The translations under genes and the position numbers were made by a program. 64,000 nt of DNA from Mesorhizobium sp. M8A.F.Ca.ET.218.01.1.1 (lineage in GTDB: Bacteria > Pseudomonadota > Alphaproteobacteria > Rhizobiales > Rhizobiaceae): the NCBI RefSeq assembly GCF_004791165.1, contig NZ_SRUZ01000011.1:1-64000 (forward strand), read 5' to 3'. Positions 56,446 through 64,000 of this stretch are shown piece after piece. Position 1 is the stretch's first letter; every line of letters starts with the position of its first letter. The notes under the pieces are model-generated. The model was not told the origin of the DNA. It saw only the letters and a program-made list of their open reading frames with translations, and searched no databases.

Positions 56446-57973
56446 CATTGCGCAGGAACGGAACCAGCGCCGTCGCGATGACGAAGGCGGCCATGATCGC
56501 CAGGAAGGCGTCGGCGTAGGCCATGGTGGATGCCTCGCGATAGGCGAGCGCCCATAGCTGCTTCAGCGAAGCGGTGTGACCGTCGGCGACGGCACCGGGC
56601 AACTGCCCGTAACGCAGCGCGACGTTGTCGACCAGACGCATCGCGGCTTCGTTCTGCGGCGTCAGATGCGAAGCGATCGTCAGGAAATGGAAATTGGTGC
56701 GGTCGTTGAGGATCGCGCCGCAAATGGCGATGCCGACCGCGCCGCCGAGATTGCGCATCGTGTTGAACAGGCCGCTGGCATATTTCAGCCGTTCGGGCGG
56801 CAGGCTGCCAAGGCCGAGATTGACGCTCGGCGCGACGGCGAACACCTGCGGGAAACCGCGAAACAGTTGCGGAATGAGCAGCTCGGCCGCACCCCACTGG
56901 CTGGTGATGGCGCTGAAACTCCACATCGAGGCGCCGAAGGAGGCCAGCCCGAACATCATCAGCCAGCGCGTGTCGAAGCGCTTGGCGAGGAAGATGTAGA
57001 CGGGAACGCCGACCATCGAGGCGACGCCGGTGGAGAACACAGCGAGCCCGGTCTGCAAGGCGTCGTAGCCCCTGACATAGCCGAGGAACAGCGGCGTCAG
57101 ATAGATCGTGGCGAAGATGCCGATACCGGTGACGAAGGAGAGAAAACAGCCGATGGCGAAATTGCGGTTGCCGAAGGCACGGAAATCGACCACCGGCTGC
57201 GCAAAGGTCAGGCTGCGGATGACGAACAGAACCATGGTGATCCCGGCGACGATGGCGCCATTGCGGATCGTGGCATCGTCGAACCAGTTCCAGCGCGAGC
57301 CTTCCTCAAGGACGTATTCCGCCGTGCCCAGGCTGACCGCCATCAGCACCATCCCGATATAGTCGGCCCCCCTGAGCAGCGACGGATCGGCCTTGTCGAT
57401 CTTGACCAGCAGCGCAACGAGGATGGTGATGATGGTGCCCGGAATGACGTTGACATAGAACAGCCAGTGCCAGTTCAGCGTGTCGGTGATCCAGCCGCCG
57501 ATGACAGGCCCGAGCGTCGGCGCAATCGAGGCGATGCTGCCGACCACCGCTGCGGCATAGACCCGCCTTGGCCCCTGGAAATAATGGAACGACGAGGTGA
57601 ACACCGTCGGGATCATCGACGCGCCGAGCAGCCCCTGCAGCGCGCGGAACACGATCATGCTTTCGATGCTCCAGGCGAAGCCGCACAGCATGCTGGCGAG
57701 CGTGAAACCGGCCGCCGAAATGGTGAACAGCCAGCGTGTCGAGAACACCCGCGTGAGCCAGCCCGACAGCGGGATGACGATAATTTCCGCCACCAGATAG
57801 GATGTCTGCACCCAACCGATCTGGTCCTGCGCGGCCGACAGGCCGCCGCCGATGTCCTGCAGCGACGACGCCACGATCTGGATGTCGAGAAGCGCGATGA
57901 ACATCCCGACGCACATCACCATGAATGGCAGAATGCTGGCGATGAAGGATTGCGGGACGGCGCGCTCAGACAT
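56411..57973 (-). CDS. emrB: DHA2-family multidrug MFS transporter (EmrB type)
   Basis: A 520-residue inner-membrane drug:proton antiporter with 14 predicted helices. Motif C-like and DHA2 features: MFIALLDIQIVASSLQDIGG at the start, QIGWVQTSYLVAEIIVIPLS, LQGLLGASMIPTVF, then GPVIGGWITDTLNWHWLFYV. Downstream partner of the adaptor gene (7-bp gap), forming HxlR-emrA-emrB. Substrate range cannot be told. Confidence 0.93.
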   Translation of the reverse strand: MSERAVPQSFIASILPFMVMCVGMFIALLDIQIVASSLQDIGGGLSAAQDQIGWVQTSYLVAEIIVIPLSGWLTRVFSTRWLFTISAAGFTLASMLCGFAWSIESMIVFRALQGLLGASMIPTVFTSSFHYFQGPRRVYAAAVVGSIASIAPTLGPVIGGWITDTLNWHWLFYVNVIPGTIITILVALLVKIDKADPSLLRGADYIGMVLMAVSLGTAEYVLEEGSRWNWFDDATIRNGAIVAGITMVLFVIRSLTFAQPVVDFRAFGNRNFAIGCFLSFVTGIGIFATIYLTPLFLGYVRGYDALQTGLAVFSTGVASMVGVPVYIFLAKRFDTRWLMMFGLASFGASMWSFSAITSQWGAAELLIPQLFRGFPQVFAVAPSVNLGLGSLPPERLKYASGLFNTMRNLGGAVGIAICGAILNDRTNFHFLTIASHLTPQNEAAMRLVDNVALRYGQLPGAVADGHTASLKQLWALAYREASTMAYADAFLAIMAAFVIATALVPFLRNVTPKAPPPDAH

Positions 57974-57980
57974 GGCGTCC

Positions 57981-59084
57981 TCAGTGCGCGCCAGTATCGA
58001 CCATGACCGTGGTCGACAAGCCTGGCCGCAACGCGACCTTTTGCGCCTGGTCCTGGTCGATGGCGATGCGAACGGGCACGCGCTGGACGATCTTGGTGAA
58101 ATTGCCGGTCGCGTTCTGTGGCGGGATCACGCTGAAGATCGCTCCCGTCGCCGGCCCAAGGCTGGTGACATGACCCTTGAGCGGCGCGTCCGGCGCGATG
58201 TCGGTATAGACCGTCGCCGCCTGCCCGTCGGTCATGTCGCGCAACTGGTCTTCCTTGAAATTGGCATCGACCCACAGGCCTGAAGCCGGAACGATGGTCA
58301 GGAGATAACTGCCCGGCGACACATAGGTGCCGACCTGCGCCAGCCTGTTGCCGACGATACCGTCGATGGGCGAGCGGACCTCGGTAAAGCCGAGATCGAG
58401 CTGCGCTGTATCGACATCGGCCCTGGCGGCCGCGAGCGCGGCGGTCGCTTCCGAGATCTGGGTGTTGAGCACATCGAGCCGTTGCGTGGCGGCCGCGAGC
58501 CCGGCGCGGGAGGCGGTCACCGACGCCCTGGCCTGGCCATCGGCGGCAAGGCTTCTCTGCGCGTCCTGCTGCGTGCCGGCTTTGGTGCTGGCCAGCGCCT
58601 CATAGCGTTTGGCGTCCTGGGCGGTGAAGACGGCCGCCACGTTCTTGGCCTCGAGATCGGCTTGCGCCTGCTCGATCAGCGAATTCTGCAGCGAGACCTG
58701 GGCGCGAAGATTATCGAGGGCCGATTGCTGCTGCTGGACGGCGGCCCGCGCACGGTCCAACGCCGCCATGAACGGCCGGTCGTCGATGCGGATGACGAGC
58801 TGGCCCGCCGTGACATGCTGGTTGTCCTCGACGAGGATCTCGTCGATGTGCCCGGCAACGCGTGGCGCCAGCGGCGTGACGTTGCCGCCGACATAGGCAT
58901 CGTCGGTCGAGACGAGGAAACGGCCTGCCTGCCACCATTGGAGGCCATACCATCCGGCGACGCTGACAGCGACCAGGGCGCCCAATACCAGCAACGGCTT
59001 GCGGCGCTTCCTTGCCGGCGCGGGAATTTCAACGGTCGAGGGCTGCACTGGCTGCAACTCGGCAGCGGAGAGAACCTTGTTCAT
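57981..59084 (-). CDS. emrA: HlyD-family efflux adaptor (EmrA type)
   Basis: A 367-residue periplasmic adaptor: basic N-terminus, one membrane helix (PLLVLGALVAVSVAGWYGLQ), lipoyl domain (STDDAYVGGNVTPLAPRVAG), a coiled coil of about 110 residues, and a C-terminal beta region (LDLGFTEVRSPIDGIVGNR). It bridges EmrB to an outer-membrane channel not found here. It overlaps the HxlR gene stop by 4 bp (ATGA). Confidence 0.93.
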   Translation of the reverse strand: MNKVLSAAELQPVQPSTVEIPAPARKRRKPLLVLGALVAVSVAGWYGLQWWQAGRFLVSTDDAYVGGNVTPLAPRVAGHIDEILVEDNQHVTAGQLVIRIDDRPFMAALDRARAAVQQQQSALDNLRAQVSLQNSLIEQAQADLEAKNVAAVFTAQDAKRYEALASTKAGTQQDAQRSLAADGQARASVTASRAGLAAATQRLDVLNTQISEATAALAAARADVDTAQLDLGFTEVRSPIDGIVGNRLAQVGTYVSPGSYLLTIVPASGLWVDANFKEDQLRDMTDGQAATVYTDIAPDAPLKGHVTSLGPATGAIFSVIPPQNATGNFTKIVQRVPVRIAIDQDQAQKVALRPGLSTTVMVDTGAH

Positions 59085-59635
59085 TTGCTCCGCGCCTCTT
59101 CACGGCTTTGATCAACCAGCGCGTTGTCGACAAGCGGCAGGCCGGAGCCGTTGCTGGTGAAGCGATATCGCTGGCGCATGCGGTCGGTGGCCATCGGCCC
59201 CGTGGCCATGGTGAAATCATCGCTGTCGAGCTGCCTGCCGCTCTGGCGATCCACCAGAACCGGCTCGGCCCAGCGACCATCAGTCTTGTCCACGACCACC
59301 AGGCTCGGGCCCTCGGGCGCCAGATGCTTGTTTCCCCAGGCGAGCAAGGAAAGCAGGACCGGGCGGAAATCGCGCGCCTTGGCGGTCAGCACATATTCGT
59401 GACGAAGCGGCCGTTCGCAATAGACGCGCTTTTCGAACAGCCCGCGCTCGACCAGGCTGTTCAGCCGCCGCGTCAGGATGTTGGGCGCGATCGCCAGGCT
59501 CTTTTGAAACTGGTCGAAGCGCGTCAGCCCCTGGAATGCGTCCCGCAGAAGCAGGATGCTCCACCACTCGCCGACATCGTCGAGGCTGCGCGCGATCGGG
59601 CACGGGCGTGTTTCGAAGCTTGTTTTCGCAACCAT
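59081..59635 (-). CDS. HxlR-family regulator of the efflux operon
   Basis: A 184-residue regulator with a winged helix in its first 110 residues: CPIARSLDDVGEWWSILLLR, then FDQFQKSLAIAPNILTRRLN, and LVERGLFEKRVYCERPLRHE. A C-terminal domain of about 70 residues of unknown role follows. First gene of the HxlR-emrA-emrB operon. A 9-bp inverted repeat lies 26-65 bp upstream and is the best operator candidate. Confidence 0.9.
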   Translation of the reverse strand: MVAKTSFETRPCPIARSLDDVGEWWSILLLRDAFQGLTRFDQFQKSLAIAPNILTRRLNSLVERGLFEKRVYCERPLRHEYVLTAKARDFRPVLLSLLAWGNKHLAPEGPSLVVVDKTDGRWAEPVLVDRQSGRQLDSDDFTMATGPMATDRMRQRYRFTSNGSGLPLVDNALVDQSREEARSK

Positions 59636-59660
59636 GATCGACAGCCTCTTTCAAGATGAA

Positions 59661-59700
59661 AGTGACTTGTAGCCAAGTTAGTTGCATTATGCAAGTCACT
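59661..59700. promoter_or_regulatory. Inverted repeat, likely operator of the efflux operon
   Basis: AGTGACTTG (59661-59669) and CAAGTCACT (59692-59700) are perfect inverted copies. They lie 26-65 bp upstream of the HxlR start, overlapping the expected promoter. Autoregulation is inferred. Confidence 0.6.
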
Positions 59701-59778
59701 CGGTCGTGATCATGCGAGTGGGCGCGAGAGACGCAATTGACTGCGGGCGCAGCCGCAACTTCTTTGCAAGAACCCCAA

Positions 59779-59807
59779 TGAAAAAGGGCGGCGCAAGCGC
59801 CGCCCTT
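59779..59807 (-). terminator. Terminator of the FMN-reductase gene
   Basis: Minus strand: AAGGGCGGCGC (59797-59807 strand-complement) and GCGCCGCCCTT with a 2-base loop, followed by TTTTTCATT. It ends the minus-strand transcript about 27 bp after the stop. Confidence 0.85.
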
Positions 59808-59833
59808 CGGGAGGATGATGATCTGCTACGAGA

Positions 59834-60439
59834 TCAGGCCGCCTGGGCTTCCCCAACGACGGCATCGGCGGCACGAGCGGCTTTCAGTACCTTGGCCCAC
59901 CAGGCGACGTCGTTGACCAGCGCGGTGGCGGCCTGGTTCAGGTGCTCGAGATCTTCGAGCTTCTTCTCGCCCTGGCGCACGGCAAGGAAATCGCCCCAGG
60001 CGATATGGACGGCGGACTTGACCGGCGCCATCTGCAATTCGACGGCGTGCAGACGAAGCTGCTCGACGGCGCGCGAGCCGCCGACACTGCCATAGCCGAC
60101 AAAGCCTGCCGGCTTCTTGTTCCACTCGTTGGCGGCGTAGTCGATGGCGTTCTTCAGCACGGCCGTCGGGCCGTGATTATATTCGGCGGCGGTGAAGATG
60201 AAGCCGTCGAATCCGGCGACCTTCTTCTGCCAGCGCTGTGCGACTTCGTTCTGCGACGGCGCCCAGGCCGAAGACGCTACCTCATCGAAGAAGGGCAGCG
60301 GAAAGTCGCGCAGATCGACAATTTCGACATCGATATCGGCATGTGCCTTGGCGATCTTGGCGATCCACTGCGTCGGCACGTCGGCGAAGCGGGCGGCGCG
60401 CGTCGAACCGATGACAATGGCGATTTTGGGCTTGGACAT
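59834..60439 (-). CDS. NADPH-dependent FMN reductase
   Basis: A 201-residue flavodoxin-fold oxidoreductase (NADPH-dependent FMN reductase / quinone reductase family). MSKPKIAIVIGSTRAARF is the start of the family, and GFIFTAAEYNHGPTAVLKNA, then IDYAANEWNKKP, is the flavin-contacting motif (TPEYN-like). Start at 60439 after GGAG; an upstream in-frame codon at 60517 was rejected. Divergent from an HxlR regulator, as is common for such enzymes. Confidence 0.93.
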   Translation of the reverse strand: MSKPKIAIVIGSTRAARFADVPTQWIAKIAKAHADIDVEIVDLRDFPLPFFDEVASSAWAPSQNEVAQRWQKKVAGFDGFIFTAAEYNHGPTAVLKNAIDYAANEWNKKPAGFVGYGSVGGSRAVEQLRLHAVELQMAPVKSAVHIAWGDFLAVRQGEKKLEDLEHLNQAATALVNDVAWWAKVLKAARAADAVVGEAQAA

Positions 60440-60465
60440 AAGGGGCTCTCCTTGCGGGAATTTTT

Positions 60466-60482
60466 GGTATCGTTTGGATACC
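60466..60482. promoter_or_regulatory. Palindromic operator candidate between FMN reductase and HxlR
   Basis: GGTATC (60466-60471) and GATACC (60477-60482) around GTTTG. A further GTGATAC lies at 60492-60498. It is in the 90-bp divergent promoter region and fits the short palindromes bound by HxlR regulators. Confidence 0.6.
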
Positions 60483-60529
60483 GGCGCTATATGTGATACT
60501 GACAAACAGGCGCGCAAGGAGGCACGTTT

Positions 60530-60898
60530 TTGTTACTGAGGCACCCGCATAACACCGAGGACTGCCGGGCCGTGTCGGAGATCCTGCAGCGCGTCGGCGA
60601 CAAATGGACCGTGCTCGTGGTCGGCAAACTGGGCGGCGGACCGCTGCGTTTCAACGAGCTGCGCGCGGCCGTCGGCGGCATCTCGCAGAAGATGCTGACG
60701 ACCACCTTGCGCGGCCTGGAGCGCGACGGCTTCGTCACGCGCAAGGTGTTTCCGACCATTCCGCCGCGCGTCGATTACGAGCTGACCGAACTCGGCCATG
60801 AGTTGCTGGTACCGGTCGGCGCGCTTGGCGAATGGGCGCGCAAGAACACCCAGCGCGTTCAGTCGGCGCGCGCCAGATTCGACGAGATGCAAGCCTGA
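60530..60898 (+). CDS. HxlR-family transcriptional regulator
   Basis: A 122-residue single-domain winged-helix regulator: CRAVSEILQRVGDKWTVLVV, RFNELRAAVGGISQKMLTTT, LRGLERDGFVTRKVFPTIPP and VDYELTELGHELL. It starts at a TTG (60530) 7 bases after AAGGAGG; no ATG is available near it. Divergent from the FMN reductase. A CCCTTGC/GCAAGGG hairpin (60901-60917) follows the stop. Confidence 0.9.
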   Translation: MLLRHPHNTEDCRAVSEILQRVGDKWTVLVVGKLGGGPLRFNELRAAVGGISQKMLTTTLRGLERDGFVTRKVFPTIPPRVDYELTELGHELLVPVGALGEWARKNTQRVQSARARFDEMQA

Positions 60899-61087
60899 AA
60901 CCCTTGCACGGCAAGGGCTCCGGAATTCGCACCGAGCGACGCTGCGTGTTTGCAGGGAAGTCATGGTTCCCTGAAATAGACGCCTTGGTCCGCTGAAAAA
61001 GACCTGGGAGTTTGTCTGTGGCGCTCGAGGCTCGGCCTCACGCATGCTCGCGCCCCGCGACGGTGACCGCATTCCAAAGGCAGCCAA
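60899..61087. other. Gap with a hairpin and no gene
   Basis: Apart from the hairpin CCCTTGC(acg)GCAAGGG at 60901-60917, which lacks a T tract, no feature or convincing coding frame is seen. Confidence 0.55.
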
Positions 61088-61291
61088 TCAGGCTCTTGGC
61101 GCCATGGCCCCGCAAGGCATCGGGCTGCAGATCGCGCACGTCGCTCTCCGCTCCTTCACACCAGTCGTGTCATGCAAACAGGCGGTGCGCCCGAGGTCCT
61201 GTTTGACTTCGGCATAAGCAGTTATGCCGAGCAGGCAGGCCAGGGCGGCGAGAGCCGCCGCAAGCCAGCCGTTCAATAGGTGTTGACGCAT
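61088..61291 (-). CDS. Small secreted hypothetical protein
   Basis: A 67-residue protein with a signal peptide (MRQHLLNGWLAAALAALACL, then ...ITAYAEV) and a very good ribosome site (GGAGGAAG, 6 bases before the ATG). The mature part of about 40 residues has cysteines in TACLHDTTG and ATCAICSPMPC. No family recognised. Confidence 0.5.
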   Translation of the reverse strand: MRQHLLNGWLAAALAALACLLGITAYAEVKQDLGRTACLHDTTGVKERRATCAICSPMPCGAMAPRA

Positions 61292-61402
61292 TGTCTTCCT
61301 CCGACGCCAGCAGAATTGGCCGTGGAGGCAACGGCAGGATGTCGCTGAGCGCATCGCTCCGCTCGGGCGATGTTACAAATGTCGCGCGGTGGCGGTATCG
61401 AA

Positions 61403-61798
61403 TCAATTCTCGGCTGGAACGGCTTTCGGCTTGCCCTCGCCGTCGAGCGCCACCATGACGAAATCGGCGTGGGTGACCTTTTCCATCAGGTCGGAGAGAT
61501 AGCGCTGCGCCCAGGCCTCGACCTTGAGCGTCATCGAGGTGCGGCCGACGCGTTCGACATGAGTGTAGATGCACAGCGTGTCGCCGATCTTCATCGGCTT
61601 GGCGAAGGACATCTCCTTGACCGCCGCCGTCACCACGCGGCCCCTGGCGCGCTCGGCGGCGCGAATGCCGCAGGCAAGGTCCATCTGCGCCATCACCCAG
61701 CCGCCAAAAATGTCGCCGGCCGCATTGGCGTCCGAAGGCATGGCCAGCGTGCGCAGCGTCAGGTCTCCGATCGGCCGTCCATCCGCGTACTGCACCAT
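61403..61798 (-). CDS. Acyl-CoA thioesterase (YciA type)
   Basis: A 131-residue hotdog-fold thioesterase that hydrolyses acyl-CoA. MPSDANAAGDIFGGWVMAQM, then DLACGIRAAERARGRVVTAA, is the catalytic helix with the family's GD-x-F-G-G-W/MD motif. FAKPMKIGDTLCIYTHVERV, then GRTSMTLKVEAWA, marks the second half. Cytoplasmic. A family A-like repeat pair lies upstream. Confidence 0.92.
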   Translation of the reverse strand: MVQYADGRPIGDLTLRTLAMPSDANAAGDIFGGWVMAQMDLACGIRAAERARGRVVTAAVKEMSFAKPMKIGDTLCIYTHVERVGRTSMTLKVEAWAQRYLSDLMEKVTHADFVMVALDGEGKPKAVPAEN

Positions 61799-61924
61799 GC
61801 GAGAAATCCCTCGATATAATGATCATCGGTATCGCCACGGCAGGAATAGGTCAACGCAAGGCAGCCCCCGCTTCCTCGCCTCCATGGGATCACAGGCTCG
61901 CCGGTGGTGCGGTTTTGGAGAGGG

Positions 61925-62105
61925 CTTCCCCCACTCCGTCGCTGCTTCGCAGCGCCACCTCTCCCCCCTCCGGAGGGAGAGGAAGGGAGCCCGGCCGGGC
62001 AAGCTCGCGCCTTTCCTCTCCCCGTCGATCGGGGGGTCCGAAGGACGGGCGAGACCCGCGGCTCGCCCCGGCAAGGTGTCGAGCGAAGCTCGACGGAGTG
62101 GGGGT
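61925..62105. repeat. Composite palindromic repeat, another family A relative
   Basis: Left part (61925-61986): CTTCCCCCACTCCGTCGCTG, then CTTCGCAGCG, then CTCTCCCCCCTCCGGAGGG. Right part (62012-62105) is inverted: CCTCTCCCCGTCGATCGGGG through TCGAGCGAAGCTCGACGGAG TGGGGG. ACTCCGTCG and CGACGGAGT are the outer inverted ends. It resembles the A and 5.7-kb variants in layout. Confidence 0.7.
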
Positions 62106-62150
62106 CGACTGCGCGGCGTAAGACCAGGCGCTAGCTGAGAGACGCACCTC

Positions 62151-63092
62151 TCAAAAATAATCTGCAAGGTTAGCTCGGATACGATCGAGAACCGTATCCC
62201 CGGAAAGGTCGGGAACGAATGCCTTGCCCGTAATCGCCTCGAAGGCCTGGGCATAGACACGCGAAGCCTGTTCGACGACCTCGTCCGGGATCCTCGGGAT
62301 CGGATCCTTGTAAGGATCGCAGCGCGCCGCCACCCACGAGCGGATGAAATCCTTGTCGAAGCTCTCCGGCCGCGTGCCATCAGCCAGCGCCTGTTCGTAG
62401 CTCGCCGCGATCCAGTAGCGGCTGCTGTCGGGCGTGTGGATTTCGTCGGCGAGAATGATCGTCCCGTCCTTGTCGGTGCCGAATTCGTATTTTGTGTCGG
62501 CCAGGATCAGGCCGCGCTCGGCGGCGCGCGCCTGGCCGCGGGCGAACAGCTGCAAGGCGTAGCTCGAAACGGTCTCCCACTGCGCCGGCATGAGCAGGCC
62601 CTGCCCCAGGATCTCGGCCCTGGACAGCGGCTCGTCATGGCCGCCATCGGCGGCCTTGCTCGTCGGCGTGATGACCGGTTCGGCCAGCTTCTCATAGTCG
62701 CGCAGGCCGTCCGGCAGGCGCATTCCGTACATCTCCCGTTCGCCGCGCTTGTACCGGGTCAGGATGGAGGTGCTGGTGGTCCCGGCCAGATAGCCGCGCA
62801 CGACGATCTCGACCGGCAGGATCTCGAGCCTTGTGCCGACGACGACGTTGGGGTCGGGATATTCCAGCACATGGTTCGGACAGATGTCGGCGGTTTCCTC
62901 GAACCAGTAGCGCGCCGTCTGCGTCAGGATCTCTCCCTTGAACGGGATCGAGGTCAGGATGATGTCGAAGGCGCTGAGACGGTCGGTGGCGATGATGATG
63001 CGCCTGCCGTCGGTCAGGTCGTAATTTTCGCGGACCTTGCCCCGGTAATAGCCCGGCAGTTCGGGAATGAAAGCATCCGACAGGACACGCAT
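62151..63092 (-). CDS. purC: Phosphoribosylaminoimidazole-succinocarboxamide synthase, long form
   Basis: A 313-residue SAICAR synthase, the ATP-dependent addition of aspartate to CAIR in purine synthesis. [60 protein letters not shown] and [20 protein letters not shown] are the diagnostic segments. It is of the longer class (about 300 residues) rather than the 240-residue class. Start at 63092 after AGGAG. Rhizobia often carry a second, short purC elsewhere; that is not tested here. Confidence 0.95.
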   Translation of the reverse strand: MRVLSDAFIPELPGYYRGKVRENYDLTDGRRIIIATDRLSAFDIILTSIPFKGEILTQTARYWFEETADICPNHVLEYPDPNVVVGTRLEILPVEIVVRGYLAGTTSTSILTRYKRGEREMYGMRLPDGLRDYEKLAEPVITPTSKAADGGHDEPLSRAEILGQGLLMPAQWETVSSYALQLFARGQARAAERGLILADTKYEFGTDKDGTIILADEIHTPDSSRYWIAASYEQALADGTRPESFDKDFIRSWVAARCDPYKDPIPRIPDEVVEQASRVYAQAFEAITGKAFVPDLSGDTVLDRIRANLADYF

Positions 63093-63297
63093 GGGTTCTC
63101 CTGCCTTGTGCAGAGTGGCCGATGTCCCCGCATAGTCCGTCGACCCCATGCATATCAAGCGCGATTGTCGGTATTCCCCACAACCCGGCCGGATAGACCA
63201 GTCGCTTTTTTCACAACCGATGCCGGAAGGCGCGGCGACGCGGCGAACTCGTGGCGTCTAGGCTGCGCCCTGTTTTCAGGAGCCGCCCATTTCCATC

Positions 63298-64000
63298 ATG
63301 CAGACCTATGATTTCATCATCGTCGGCTCCGGCTCGGCCGGCTCGGTGCTCGCCGACAAGCTCTCGGCCTCGGGCCGTTTCTCCGTGCTGGTGCTGGAGG
63401 CCGGCGGCAGCGACCGTCGCTTCTACGTGCAGATGCCGCTCGGCTACGGCAAGACCTTCTTCGATCCCACGGTGAACTGGAACTACAAGACCGAGCCGGA
63501 TCCCGGCCTTGGCGGCAATGTCGACCACTGGCCGCGCGGCAAGCTGCTCGGCGGGTCGAGTTCGATCAACGCCATGGTCTGGATCCGCGGCGCGCGCGAG
63601 GATTTCGACGACTGGCGCGCCGCCGGCAATCCCGGCTGGGGCTATGACGATCTGTTGCCGGCCTTCAAGGCGCTCGAGGACAATGAGGCCGGCGCCGACC
63701 AATGGCGCGGCACCGGCGGCCCGCTTCACATCAGCGACACCACGAACGCCGTCCACCCGCTGACGAAGCGTTATCTCGCCGCCGGCCAGCAGGCCGGCCT
63801 GCCGCTCAACCCCGATTTCAACGGTGCTGCCCAGGAAGGCGTCGGCATCTACCAGATCTCGACCAAGAACGGCCGCCGCATGTCGGCCGCCCGCGCCTTC
63901 CTGCGCCCGGCGATGAAGCGCGCCAATGTCCGCGTCGAGACCAACGCGCTGGCGAGCCGCATCCTGTTCGAAGGCAAGCGCGCCGTCGGCGTCGAATATC
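63298..64000 (+). CDS. GMC-family oxidoreductase, truncated by the window
   Basis: The first 234 residues of a choline-dehydrogenase-like flavoenzyme. The FAD-binding motif is FIIVGSGSAGSVLADKLS at the N-terminus; PRGKLLGGSSSINAMVWIRG is the second FAD motif (GMC signature 1). The catalytic histidine region lies beyond the window. An alcohol or choline substrate cannot be told from this part. Confidence 0.92.
   Translation, partial: MQTYDFIIVGSGSAGSVLADKLSASGRFSVLVLEAGGSDRRFYVQMPLGYGKTFFDPTVNWNYKTEPDPGLGGNVDHWPRGKLLGGSSSINAMVWIRGAREDFDDWRAAGNPGWGYDDLLPAFKALEDNEAGADQWRGTGGPLHISDTTNAVHPLTKRYLAAGQQAGLPLNPDFNGAAQEGVGIYQISTKNGRRMSAARAFLRPAMKRANVRVETNALASRILFEGKRAVGVEY

Overview
The window is high-GC alphaproteobacterial chromosome, most likely Mesorhizobium or a close relative (Phyllobacteriaceae, Rhizobiales). 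The reasons are the lrp - trxB - LsrB/VtlR-type LysR gene order at 24.2-26.9 kb, the long carB, anti-Shine-Dalgarno small RNAs of rhizobial type, and several families of short palindromic intergenic repeats like those known from rhizobial genomes. It looks like ordinary core and near-core chromosome with no prophage, transposase, tRNA, rRNA or CRISPR. Function calls come from reading translated sequence and motifs, without database searches.

Layout. 0.1-3.9 kb: carB behind a predicted promoter and a terminator-like leader hairpin. 4-9.7 kb: small metabolic or stress genes (branched-chain-type binding protein, RidA, cupin, DUF4142, BrkB-like membrane protein, DUF899, a small phage-domain protein). 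9.7-12.8 kb: a sugar ABC importer (binding protein and two permeases) without its own ATPase. 12.9-20.5 kb: GNAT, lytic transglycosylase lipoprotein, ogt-like methyltransferase, cspA, GST, two overlapping EAL genes, aspartate-type aminotransferase, cupin. 20.9-23.7 kb: an EF-G-like GTPase followed by two predicted tandem minus-strand sRNAs. 23.7-26.9 kb: methyltransferase, lsrB, trxB, lrp.

27.1-34.8 kb is a lipopolysaccharide inner-core block: a WaaE-like glycosyltransferase, gmhB-gmhA-hldE on the minus strand and hldD-waaF-waaC on the plus strand. Together these encode the whole ADP-L-glycero-beta-D-manno-heptose route and two heptosyltransferases, interrupted only by a LysE exporter and a repeat pair. 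35.0-43.5 kb: greA with a predicted leader attenuator, a TPR protein, DUF3775, two adjacent extensin-type (M15-like) proteins, an LssY-domain protein, a divergent alcohol dehydrogenase/LysR pair and a CNNM/CorC protein.

43.6-53.6 kb is a surface and secretion region: an operon of a secreted GH16 glycanase with calcium-binding repeats, its type I secretion ATPase and its membrane fusion protein, then a 1437-residue autotransporter with exact 204-bp internal repeats. 53.7-64 kb: EamA transporter, YCII protein plus ECF42-type sigma factor, HxlR-emrA-emrB efflux operon, FMN reductase/HxlR divergent pair, thioesterase, long-form purC and a truncated GMC oxidoreductase at the right edge.

The most interesting signals are outside the proteins: the tandem anti-SD sRNAs (22.99-23.44 kb), the promoter-terminator leader of greA (resembling the E. 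coli GraL arrangement) and of carB, and at least three families of paired or modular palindromic repeats. No wholly new protein system could be established.
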